Positions 7,830 through 15,361 of a stretch of 64,000 bases of DNA are shown here, piece after piece. This DNA is from Ga0077530 sp035565975 (lineage in GTDB: Bacteria > Pseudomonadota > Alphaproteobacteria > Rhizobiales > Hyphomicrobiaceae): NCBI GenBank assembly GCA_035565975.1, contig DATMRT010000031.1, positions 1 through 64,000 of the forward strand, in the 5' to 3' direction. Position 1 is the first letter of the stretch. Each line of letters opens with the position of its first letter. The notes beneath the pieces were generated by a model, which saw only the letters and a program-made list of their open reading frames with translations, made no database searches and had not been told where the DNA came from. Position numbers and translations under genes: made by a program.

Positions 7830-8473
7830 CGGGGGACAGCCCCACCGACGAGGCCGGCGACCGCCTCTTCCGCGGTCACTGGATTTTCCTCCGCAGCGTT
7901 CCGGACCTCACCTTCCTGCCCGAGGCCGATCGGCCCGAGGTCGCCTTCGCGGGGCGCTCCAACGTCGGCAAGTCGACGCTGCTCAACGCCCTCGTCGACC
8001 AGCACGGGCTCGCCCGCGCGTCGAACACGCCTGGCCGCACGCAGGCACTCAACTACTTCGGTCCCGAGCGCCCGGAGCCGCCTTTCTACCTCGTCGACAT
8101 GCCGGGCTATGGCTATGCCAAGGCACCCAAGGACATGGTCGAGGCGTGGACGGGCCTCGTGCGGGACTATCTGCGCGGCCGCCCGAACCTCGTCCGCACC
8201 TTCCTGCTCGTCGATGCCCGCCACGGCTTGAAGCCCGTCGACCGCGAGCTCATGACCCTCCTCGACGCCGCCGCCGTCTCCTTCCAGATCGTGCTGACGA
8301 AAGCGGACAAGCTCACGCCGAAAGCGCTCGAGCACGTCATTGCTGCAACGCGGCAGGAAATCTCGGCACACCCGGCGGCCATGCCCGAGGTTCTTGCGAC
8401 CTCATCCGAGAAGAAGCGCGGCCTTGCCGAATTGCGCGCGGCCGTTGCTGCCCTCGTCCTCGGGGCGAGGTAG
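7826..8473 (+). CDS. engB: Ribosome biogenesis GTP-binding protein YihA/EngB
   Basis: A 215-residue TRAFAC-class GTPase involved in large ribosomal subunit maturation. The G motifs are all present: G1 GRSNVGKST, G2-region NTPGRTQ, G3 DMPGYGYAKAP, G4 TKADKL and G5 SSEKKRG. The GTG start overlaps the last codons of yidC (GTGA), the usual coupled arrangement in this cluster. Length is typical. In many Rhizobiales argB follows, but here the next gene is the cytochrome oxidase subunit gene ctaC on the same strand after 330 bases. Confidence 0.96.
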   Translation: MTGDSPTDEAGDRLFRGHWIFLRSVPDLTFLPEADRPEVAFAGRSNVGKSTLLNALVDQHGLARASNTPGRTQALNYFGPERPEPPFYLVDMPGYGYAKAPKDMVEAWTGLVRDYLRGRPNLVRTFLLVDARHGLKPVDRELMTLLDAAAVSFQIVLTKADKLTPKALEHVIAATRQEISAHPAAMPEVLATSSEKKRGLAELRAAVAALVLGAR

Positions 8474-8805
8474 CGGCGGCTTCAGACGGTCCTGACGATC
8501 GCGCTTGCGTGCCGCGAAATGCCGCAGCACCGCCGCGCACGCCCATCTCGCCCCGCGCGCCCGCGCTGAGTAAGCACGGCACACGGCCAGTTATCGCGCG
8601 TTTCGGCGCGGGACAGCCGTGATCGGCACGCTGACCGATTTCCGTGCAAATTGGTGCGTCGCTACCGCTGCTGCGCTAGTTTGCACCCTTGAGACCTTCA
8701 AATGTGCAGCTATAACGTCAACGCGACGGGCGACGAATTTGTCGTATTGAGGGCGACCGGACCGGCGCTGAGGCGTCCGGGCGAGGCTGGTGGGAGCGGA
8801 TGGGA
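8474..8805 (+). other. Upstream region of the cytochrome oxidase operon
   Basis: About 330 bases without a gene between engB and ctaC. The proximal part is GC rich; the distal part becomes relatively AT rich and carries the operon promoter at 8689-8716, followed by a leader of roughly 80 bases. No terminator for engB with a T run was seen. Confidence 0.5.
8689..8716 (+). promoter_or_regulatory. Probable promoter of the ctaC operon
   Basis: TTGAGA (8689-8694) and TATAAC (8711-8716) separated by 16 bases, in the AT-richer part of the gap. Start would be near 8723, about 80 bases before ctaC. Confidence 0.5.
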
Positions 8806-9732
8806 ATGACATACGGTCGAGGCGGCTTCGGGTGGGCGGCCAAGCTGTCAGCACGAGCCGGCAGCCTGATGGCGGGAGCTGCCCTTGCGGGCACGGCGAC
8901 GAGCGCATTCGCTCAGACGGCTGGCCAGCCGGTGCACTGGCAGATGGGCCTTCAGGCCCCCGTGACGGAGATCGCCGACGGCATTCACTGGTTCCACGAC
9001 GTGCTCGTGAACCCGATCATCATCGGCATCGCCGCCTTCGTGCTCGTGCTGATGATCTATGTCATCTACAAATTCAGCGAAAAGCGGAACCCGACGCCCT
9101 CGGGCACGACGCACAACCAGCTTCTCGAGGTGGCCTGGACCGTGATCCCGGTCCTCATCCTGCTGGTGATCGCCGTCCCCTCGTTCAAGCTCCTCTTCCA
9201 CCAGTATGATTTCCCGAAGCCCGACCTGACCATCAAGGCCACGGGAAACCAGTGGAACTGGACGCACAGCTACCCCGATCAGGGCGGCTTCAGCTTCACG
9301 TCCGTGATGCTCAATGACGAGGAGCGCGAGGCCCTGATTAAGAAGGGCATTCCCGCGCCACGCCTGCTCGCCGTGAACAACGAAGTGTTCGTGCCGGTCA
9401 ACAAGGTCGTGCACGTCCTGGTGACGTCGAGCGACGTGATCCACAACTGGACGATCCCGTCCTTCGGCTCGAAGATCGACGCCGTCCCGGGCCGCGTCTC
9501 GGCGACCTGGTTCAGGGCGCGCAAGGAAGGCGTCTACTACGGCCAGTGTTCGGAACTGTGCGGCAAGGACCACGCCTTCATGCCGATCGCGGTGCGCGTC
9601 GTGAACGATGCCGTGTTCAACGAGTGGGTCGAAGCGGTCAAGGCGCGCGACCGCAAGAAGGTCCAGGAGATCCAGGAGCGTACGGCGCTTGCCCAGGCAG
9701 GCGCCAAGGTCGCCGCGGCGTCGACGCGCTGA
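8806..9732 (+). CDS. ctaC: Cytochrome c oxidase subunit II
   Basis: A 308-residue subunit II of aa3-type cytochrome c oxidase, which accepts electrons from cytochrome c at the binuclear CuA centre on the periplasmic side. It has an N-terminal signal sequence, two transmembrane helices (about 68-88 and 108-126) and a C-terminal cupredoxin domain. The CuA ligands are visible as VIHNWTIPSFG and YYGQCSELCGKDHAFM (two Cys, His, Met, about residues 245-260), and the electron entry Trp lies in GNQWNWTHSYP. Two ATGs are close: GGGAG at 8792-8796 is 9 bases from the ATG at 8806 but only 3 from that at 8800, so 8806 is chosen. First gene of the oxidase operon. Confidence 0.97.
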   Translation: MTYGRGGFGWAAKLSARAGSLMAGAALAGTATSAFAQTAGQPVHWQMGLQAPVTEIADGIHWFHDVLVNPIIIGIAAFVLVLMIYVIYKFSEKRNPTPSGTTHNQLLEVAWTVIPVLILLVIAVPSFKLLFHQYDFPKPDLTIKATGNQWNWTHSYPDQGGFSFTSVMLNDEEREALIKKGIPAPRLLAVNNEVFVPVNKVVHVLVTSSDVIHNWTIPSFGSKIDAVPGRVSATWFRARKEGVYYGQCSELCGKDHAFMPIAVRVVNDAVFNEWVEAVKARDRKKVQEIQERTALAQAGAKVAAASTR

Positions 9733-9875
9733 CGCCGGCGCGCACTGGGACGAACGGCAGGAGTTGGCCGGCTGCATGGCAGCCGCCCCCGGCAGAAGGG
9801 CGAAGAGCAGGGCTCGAGCCTATCGGCAGCCGGCGGGACGCAGGATGAGAACGATCAAGCTGGGGTGAAGCAGAG

Positions 9876-11504
9876 ATGGCGACCAAGGCACACGAGGCGC
9901 ACGGCCACGACGATCACCACGATACGCCGACTTTCTTCAATCGGTGGCTGTTCTCGACCAACCACAAGGACATCGGGACGCTGTACCTGCTGTTCGCGAT
10001 CATGGCTGGCATTATCGGCGGCTTTCTGTCGGTGATGATGCGCCTCGAGTTGCAGGCGCCCGGCATGCAGTACTTCGCCGATTCGCACATGTTCAACGTG
10101 TTCGTCACCGGCCACGGCCTCATCATGGTGTTCTTCATGGTGATGCCGGCGATGATCGGAGGGTTCGGCAACTGGTTCGTGCCGCTCATGATCGGTGCGC
10201 CGGACATGGCCTTTCCGCGCATGAACAACATCTCCTTCTGGCTGCTGCCGGTGGCCTTCACCCTGCTCATCCTCTCGATGTTTGTCGAAGGCCCGGCGGG
10301 TGCCCACGGCGCTGGCACGGGCTGGACTGTCTATGCCCCGCTCTCGACCACGGGGCATCCCGGCCCGGCGGTGGACTTTGCGATCCTCTCGCTCCACATC
10401 GCGGGCGCCTCCTCGATCCTCGGCGCGATCAACTTCATCACGACGATCTTCAACATGCGCGCGCCGGGCATGACGCTGCACAAGATGCCGCTGTTCGTGT
10501 GGTCAGTGCTGATCACGGCCTTCCTGCTGCTGCTCTCGCTGCCCGTGCTCGCCGGCGCGATCACCATGCTGCTGACCGACCGCAACTTCGGCACGACGTT
10601 CTTCACGGCTTCAGGCGGCGGCGACCCCGTCCTCTACCAGCACCTCTTCTGGTTCTTCGGCCATCCCGAGGTGTACATCCTCATCCTGCCGGGCTTCGGC
10701 ATGATCAGCCAGATCGTCTCGACCTTCTCGCGGAAGCCCGTGTTCGGCTACCTCGGCATGGCCTATGCCATGGTCGCGATCGGCCTCGTCGGCTTCGTCG
10801 TGTGGGCGCACCACATGTACACGTCCGGCATGGGCGTCAACGCGCAGGCCTACTTCGTCTTCGCGACGATGGTCATCGCGGTGCCGACCGGCGTGAAGAT
10901 CTTCTCCTGGATCGCCACCATGTGGGGCGGTTCGATCCGCTTCACCGTGCCCATGATGTGGGCCCTCGGCTTCATCTTCCTCTTCACCGTCGGCGGCGTC
11001 ACCGGCGTCATGCTCGCCAACGCGGGCGTCGACCGTGCGCTCCACGACACCTACTACGTCGTCGCGCACTTCCACTACGTGCTGTCGCTCGGCGCCGTCT
11101 TCGCGATCTTCGCGGGCTGGTACTACTGGTTCCCGAAGATGAGCGGCTACATGTATAACGAGACCATCGCCAAGGTGCACTTCTGGCTCACCTTCATCGG
11201 CGCCAACGTGCTCTTCTTCCCGCAGCACTTCCTCGGCCTCGCCGGAATGCCGCGCCGCTACGTGGACTATCCGGACGCCTTCGCCGACTGGAACCGAATC
11301 TCGTCCTACGGCTCGTACATGACGGCCGTCGCGACGCTGATCTTCCTCATCGGCATGATCCACGCGTACTTCTTCATGCGCAAGAAGGCCGCCGACAATC
11401 CCTGGGGCGAGGGCGCGACGACACTCGAGTGGACGCTCTCCTCACCGCCGGCCTTCCATAGCTTCGAGACGCTGCCGAAGATCACGGCGACGCACCACCA
11501 CTGA
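9876..11504 (+). CDS. ctaD: Cytochrome c oxidase subunit I
   Basis: The 542-residue catalytic subunit of aa3 cytochrome c oxidase, with twelve transmembrane helices binding heme a and the heme a3-CuB centre where O2 is reduced. Landmark motifs include FSTNHKDIGTLYLLFA, the proton-channel region GGFGNWFVPLMIGAPDMAFPR, WFFGHPEVYILILPGFG with the His-Tyr cross-link pair, and HDTYYVVAHFHYVLSLGAVF with the heme ligands. The N terminus is His rich (HEAHGHDDHHD). It follows ctaC after 143 bases that contain only a weak hairpin. A strong stem-loop lies directly after the stop, before ctaB. Confidence 0.98.
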   Translation: MATKAHEAHGHDDHHDTPTFFNRWLFSTNHKDIGTLYLLFAIMAGIIGGFLSVMMRLELQAPGMQYFADSHMFNVFVTGHGLIMVFFMVMPAMIGGFGNWFVPLMIGAPDMAFPRMNNISFWLLPVAFTLLILSMFVEGPAGAHGAGTGWTVYAPLSTTGHPGPAVDFAILSLHIAGASSILGAINFITTIFNMRAPGMTLHKMPLFVWSVLITAFLLLLSLPVLAGAITMLLTDRNFGTTFFTASGGGDPVLYQHLFWFFGHPEVYILILPGFGMISQIVSTFSRKPVFGYLGMAYAMVAIGLVGFVVWAHHMYTSGMGVNAQAYFVFATMVIAVPTGVKIFSWIATMWGGSIRFTVPMMWALGFIFLFTVGGVTGVMLANAGVDRALHDTYYVVAHFHYVLSLGAVFAIFAGWYYWFPKMSGYMYNETIAKVHFWLTFIGANVLFFPQHFLGLAGMPRRYVDYPDAFADWNRISSYGSYMTAVATLIFLIGMIHAYFFMRKKAADNPWGEGATTLEWTLSSPPAFHSFETLPKITATHHH

Positions 11505-11515
11505 GAACCAATGCC

Positions 11516-11549
11516 CCGGATGCCGCCATCGGGCGGCATCCGGACTTTT
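11516..11549 (+). terminator. Intra-operon stem-loop after ctaD (attenuator or mRNA stabiliser)
   Basis: A perfect 12-bp stem (11516-11527 with 11532-11543, CCGGATGCCGCC / GGCGGCATCCGG), tetraloop ATCG, followed by ACTTTTG. It sits between the ctaD stop (11504) and the ctaB start (11564). The short T run would give partial termination, or the hairpin may protect the ctaCD message from 3' decay. Confidence 0.7.
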
Positions 11550-11563
11550 GGGACACTAGCCAC

Positions 11564-12496
11564 ATGAGCGACGTGACCGTTCGATTGACGCGCGAGGGCC
11601 TTGCCGAGGCCGGTGGCGGGAGCGTCGGTGACTTCATCGCGCTCATGAAGCCGCGCGTGATGTCGCTCGTCGTCTTCACGGCGCTCGTCGGTCTCGTCGT
11701 GGCGCCGGGCACGCTGCATCCCGCGCTCGCGACGATCGCGCTCATCTGCATCGCGGTCGGCGCCGGTGCCTCGGGCGCGCTCAATATGTGGTTCGACGCC
11801 GACATCGACGCCTGCATGGCGCGCACGGCGGGACGCCCCATTCCGCGCGGCCGCGTTTCGCCCGAGGAAGCCTTCTCCTTCGGCATGGTCCTCGCCGTCG
11901 GCTCGGTGCTGACGCTCGGCGTTGCCGTCAACTGGGCCGCCGCCGCGCTCCTCGCCCTCACGATCGCCTTCTACGTTCTCGTCTACACGATGTGGCTGAA
12001 GCGCCGTACGCCGCAGAACATCGTCATCGGCGGCGCCGCCGGCGCCTTCCCGCCCATGATCGGCTGGGCGGCCGTTACGGGCGGCGTGAGCATCGAGAGC
12101 ATTCTGATGTTCGCGATCATCTTCATGTGGACGCCGCCCCACTTCTGGGCCCTCGCCCTCTTCCGCGCCGGTGACTACGCGCGCGCAGGCGTTCCCATGC
12201 TCCCGGTCGTTGCCGGCGAGGAGGAGACGCGGCGCCAGATCGTGATCTATTCCGCGCTTCTCGTGCCGCTCGGCGTCGCGCCGGCCATTATCGGCCTTGG
12301 CGGCGCGGCGTATGCCATAGCCTCGACCGTCCTCGGCGCAATCTTCCTGAGCCTCGCGCTGAGCCTCTGGCGCGCCGACGAGGAAGCCGAGCGCATCCAG
12401 ATCGCGAAGCGGCTGTTCGGCTTTTCGATCCTCTATCTTTTCGGCCTGTTCGCCGTGCTGCTCGCCGAGCGCCTGGCAGCCGGCCTTATCGCTTGA
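11564..12496 (+). CDS. ctaB: Protoheme IX farnesyltransferase (heme O synthase)
   Basis: A 310-residue membrane prenyltransferase of the UbiA superfamily that adds a farnesyl group to heme b to make heme o, the precursor of heme a for the aa3 oxidase. The first Asp-rich motif lies in NMWFDADIDACMARTAGRP, followed by RTPQNIVIGGAAGAFPPMIG and the second polar motif around LFRAGDYARAGVPMLP. Eight or nine transmembrane helices are predicted by eye. It is the fourth-to-last gene of the oxidase operon, after the stem-loop that follows ctaD. The short spacing and fixed gene order make the assignment secure. Confidence 0.97.
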   Translation: MSDVTVRLTREGLAEAGGGSVGDFIALMKPRVMSLVVFTALVGLVVAPGTLHPALATIALICIAVGAGASGALNMWFDADIDACMARTAGRPIPRGRVSPEEAFSFGMVLAVGSVLTLGVAVNWAAAALLALTIAFYVLVYTMWLKRRTPQNIVIGGAAGAFPPMIGWAAVTGGVSIESILMFAIIFMWTPPHFWALALFRAGDYARAGVPMLPVVAGEEETRRQIVIYSALLVPLGVAPAIIGLGGAAYAIASTVLGAIFLSLALSLWRADEEAERIQIAKRLFGFSILYLFGLFAVLLAERLAAGLIA

Positions 12497-12522
12497 AGCA
12501 GGGCTTGAGTTAGGAACCGGAT

Positions 12523-12669
12523 GTGGAAGGGCATGACGATCAGGAGGCCAGGCGCCGTCAGCGCATGCGCTCGATCGCAATCGGGCTGGCACTCGCCGCG
12601 CTCGTGGTGCTGTTCTACATCACCACGATCGTCCGCCTCGGCGGCAATGTCATGAACCGGCCGCTCTGA
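12523..12669 (+). CDS. coxF: CoxF, small single-pass protein of the oxidase operon
   Basis: A 48-residue protein between ctaB and ctaG, starting at GTG with AGGA about seven bases upstream. It has a charged N terminus (EGHDDQEARRRQRMR), one transmembrane helix (IAIGLALAALVVLFYITTIV) and the ending RLGGNVMNRPL. Its place, length and ending match CoxF, a small protein known from rhizobial ctaB-ctaG intervals and thought to assist cytochrome oxidase assembly or form a minor subunit. It is too short for standard gene calling and is often missed. Confidence 0.85.
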   Translation: MEGHDDQEARRRQRMRSIAIGLALAALVVLFYITTIVRLGGNVMNRPL

Positions 12670-12702
12670 GCGCCATCGAATTGGGAGTCGAATAGGAAGG
12701 CG

Positions 12703-13344
12703 ATGAGTACGCCGCAGGACAGGCCCGGAGATGCTGCTGCCGCCCATAACGCGGCCATGAGCGCGCGCAACCGCCGTGTTGCCGTGATCTGCGCCGCCGT
12801 GGGCTTCAGCATGCTCGGCCTCGCCTATGCCTCTGTGCCCCTCTACGATCTCTTCTGTCGGGTCACCGGCTACGGCGGCACCACCCAGCGCGCCGAACGT
12901 CCGGCCGGCTCGACGCTCGCGCGCACCATGACCGTACGCTTCGACGCCAACGTCGGCGGCGGCCTGCCCTGGGACTTCGCTCCCGTCTCGGGGCCTCAGA
13001 CGTTGCCCATCGGCGAAAACGGCCTCGCCTTCTATCGCGTCACCAATCGCTCCGACCATGCGATCGTTGGCTCTGCGACGTATAACGTCGCGCCCGAACA
13101 GGCCGGCGCGTACTTCAACAAGCTTCAGTGCTTCTGCTTCACCGAGCAGCGCCTCGAGCCCGGCGAATCTCTGGACATGCCCGTCAGCTACTTCGTCGAT
13201 CCCGAGATCATGAAGGACTCGGACGCCTCGCGCCTCTCGACGATCACGCTGTCGTATACCTTCTACGAAGTGAAGAAGCCGGCCGCCGCCGCGGCCGCGG
13301 TCAAGGCCAAGGATACGCCGGCGAAGCCCGGCCGAGGAACTTGA
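12703..13344 (+). CDS. ctaG: Cytochrome c oxidase assembly protein CtaG (Cox11)
   Basis: A 213-residue copper chaperone anchored in the inner membrane that delivers copper to the CuB site of subunit I. It has one transmembrane helix near residues 25-45 (VAVICAAVGFSMLGLAYASV), the post-helix PLYDLFCRVTGYGG motif, and the copper-binding Cys pair in KLQCFCFTEQ (about residue 145) within the periplasmic immunoglobulin-like domain. The C-terminal Ala/Lys-rich tail is low complexity. It begins 33 bases after coxF with AGGAAG as ribosome binding site. Confidence 0.96.
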   Translation: MSTPQDRPGDAAAAHNAAMSARNRRVAVICAAVGFSMLGLAYASVPLYDLFCRVTGYGGTTQRAERPAGSTLARTMTVRFDANVGGGLPWDFAPVSGPQTLPIGENGLAFYRVTNRSDHAIVGSATYNVAPEQAGAYFNKLQCFCFTEQRLEPGESLDMPVSYFVDPEIMKDSDASRLSTITLSYTFYEVKKPAAAAAAVKAKDTPAKPGRGT

Positions 13345-13401
13345 GGATCAGGCGCCACGCGCCCGACACAGGACGAGACGGGGACAAGGGAGCTCAACGG
13401 A

Positions 13402-14307
13402 ATGGCCGACGCCCACGCCAAGCATCACGACTATCACCTGCTGAACCCGAGTCCCTGGCCGATCGTCGGCTCGATGTCGGCATTCGTGCTCGCCGTCGGT
13501 CTCATCGTCTGGATGAAAACCATGAACGGCGGCGTCGGCGTGTTCGGCTTGAGGGGCTCATGGCTCTTCGGCATCGGCGTCATGGGCGTCCTCTACACCA
13601 TGTTCATGTGGTGGCGAGACGTCATCAAGGAGGCTCATGCGGGCGACCACACGCCGGTTGTGCAGCTCCATCTGCGCTACGGCATGATCATGTTCATCGC
13701 CTCGGAGGTGATGTTCTTCGTCGCGTGGTTCTGGGCCTTCTTCGACGCGGCCCTTTTCCCGGCTGCCGTCCATCCCCTGCAGAACAGCGACCAGATCGTC
13801 GGCATGGTGGACCGCAATGCGCTGACAGGCGGCGTGTGGCCGCCAAAGCCCTCGGACAATTTCCACGCGACCTTCGATCCCTGGGGCCTGCCGCTCGTCA
13901 ACACGCTCGTGCTGCTGCTCTCGGGTACGACCGTCACGTGGGCGCATCACGCGCTGCTCGAGAATGACCGCAAGGGGCTCATCTGGGGTCTCACGATCAC
14001 GGTCGTGCTCGGCCTTCTCTTCACCTCGCTCCAGGCCTACGAGTACGGCCACGCGGCGTTCAACTTCCACGGCCACATCTACGGTGCCACGTTCTTCATG
14101 GCGACCGGCTTCCACGGCGCGCATGTGATCATCGGCACGATCTTCCTCGCCGTCTGCCTGTTCCGGGCGCTCAGCGGTGACTTCACGCCCAAGCAGCACT
14201 TCGGCTTCGAGGCTGCCGCCTGGTACTGGCACTTCGTCGACGTGGTCTGGCTCTTCCTCTTTGCCTGCATCTACGTCTGGGCGGCCGGCGTACCCGCCGC
14301 GCACTGA
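13402..14307 (+). CDS. ctaE: Cytochrome c oxidase subunit III
   Basis: A 301-residue subunit III of aa3 oxidase with seven transmembrane helices. It stabilises subunit I and binds lipid near the O2 entry path. Motifs include KHHDYHLLNPSPWPIVGS at the N terminus, IASEVMFFVAWFWAFFDAAL with the conserved Glu, and AAWYWHFVDVVWLFLFACIY at the C terminus. GGGAG lies nine bases before the ATG. It is the last gene of the operon and is followed by a strong terminator; the DUF983 and surf1 genes that follow ctaE in many relatives are absent here. Confidence 0.97.
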   Translation: MADAHAKHHDYHLLNPSPWPIVGSMSAFVLAVGLIVWMKTMNGGVGVFGLRGSWLFGIGVMGVLYTMFMWWRDVIKEAHAGDHTPVVQLHLRYGMIMFIASEVMFFVAWFWAFFDAALFPAAVHPLQNSDQIVGMVDRNALTGGVWPPKPSDNFHATFDPWGLPLVNTLVLLLSGTTVTWAHHALLENDRKGLIWGLTITVVLGLLFTSLQAYEYGHAAFNFHGHIYGATFFMATGFHGAHVIIGTIFLAVCLFRALSGDFTPKQHFGFEAAAWYWHFVDVVWLFLFACIYVWAAGVPAAH

Positions 14308-14334
14308 GGCGCGGGCGACAACATGATGTAGCAA

Positions 14335-14370
14335 CAGGGCGAACCCACGGGGTTCGCCCTGTTTCTTTTT
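14335..14370 (+). terminator. Intrinsic terminator of the cytochrome oxidase operon
   Basis: Perfect 12-bp stem CAGGGCGAACCC / GGGTTCGCCCTG (14335-14346 with 14350-14361), loop ACG, followed by TTTCTTTTT. It lies 28 bases after the ctaE stop and ends the operon. Confidence 0.95.
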
Positions 14371-14399
14371 CCGCCTGAGGGGTAGCTCCGCGACCGCGC

Positions 14400-15197
14400 T
14401 TAGCCGATCCGTTCGGCATCGAGCTTATGGACGGTGCCGGCCGTCTCCGCCTTCCAGGCCGGGTAGCGCTTGAGAATCAGCGGATCGTGGCCCGGAATGA
14501 CGTTCTTGAGCCCGCCCGCCATCTGAATGAGACGGTCATAGCTCCGGAGCGTCGCCTCGACATCGACGCTGATGAAGAAGGGCATGCGCCGCTCGATATT
14601 CTCGTAGAAGTGGACGACGTCCGAGGCGAGCATCACCGGGCCATGGTCGGTCATCACGCGGATGGCCTGGATGCCCTTGCTATGCCCCGGCATGTGATGG
14701 ACGGTCACGCCCGGCGCCACCTCGCCGTCGCCGTTGTGGAACTGCACGCGCCCTGAGTAGACGTTCTTCACCATCTGGCAGACGTGATCGACGGTGAACG
14801 GCCCGCGCATGGCCTGATCGCACATGCAGCGCCCCGTGGCATACGCCATCTCAGCCTCCTGGAGATGGAAGCGCGCCTTCGGGAAATGATCGAGCGTGCC
14901 GGCGTGATCGTAGTGGAGATGCGTCACGATGCAGGTGTCGAGCTTCTCCGCGTCGATGCCGATGCGCTGGAGCGCCTCGCGCGGCTCGAGGTCGATCTTG
15001 CGGCCGCGCGGTGCCGCCTCCTTATGGTCGAAGCCGGTGTCGATCAGGATCGTGCGGTTTTTGTTGCGCACGACGAAGACGAAATAGTCGATCGGCATGG
15101 GCGCCGCGTGGTCGTCCGGGTGCAGGAAGTTGTCGGCGCGCGTGCGATTGGTCATCGCGCCATACTTCACAGCCAGGATTTCGTAGGTCTCGGACAT
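14400..15197 (-). CDS. MBL-fold hydrolase, N-acyl homoserine lactonase-like
   Basis: A 265-residue metallo-beta-lactamase-fold enzyme without a signal peptide. The di-zinc signature HLHYDHAG (about residues 105-112), the later His in HHMPGHSKG, the Asp in ASDVVHFYE and the last His in IPGHDPL form a complete metal site. The pattern DYFVFVVRNKNRTILIDTGF plus HLHYDHAG is that of the AttM/AiiA-type N-acyl homoserine lactonase group, which opens the lactone of quorum signals, but related enzymes act on other lactones. The ATG is set by GGAGGAG eight bases upstream. It is read toward the cytochrome operon terminator and has no operon partner; no luxI/luxR is in the window. Confidence 0.85.
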   Translation of the reverse strand: MSETYEILAVKYGAMTNRTRADNFLHPDDHAAPMPIDYFVFVVRNKNRTILIDTGFDHKEAAPRGRKIDLEPREALQRIGIDAEKLDTCIVTHLHYDHAGTLDHFPKARFHLQEAEMAYATGRCMCDQAMRGPFTVDHVCQMVKNVYSGRVQFHNGDGEVAPGVTVHHMPGHSKGIQAIRVMTDHGPVMLASDVVHFYENIERRMPFFISVDVEATLRSYDRLIQMAGGLKNVIPGHDPLILKRYPAWKAETAGTVHKLDAERIG

Positions 15198-15361
15198 CGC
15201 GGCTCCTCCATGCGGGGTGGTTTCTGCTTGAGCGGCAGAATGGCGCGCCTCGGTCCACCCGTCGAGCAAAACCGCCATGCAGGGTCATGGAACTGCAATG
15301 CGCCTTAGGGCATACTTGAGCCAAGACCAACCACGAGCCCAACTCTGCGAGGTGCCCGCGC

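Noticed and set aside
9776..9868. A 30-codon Arg-rich frame ending seven bases before ctaD
   Set aside because: AGGAG is 13 bases from its ATG, and the frame only continues an open stretch from inside ctaC. Possible leader peptide but no support.
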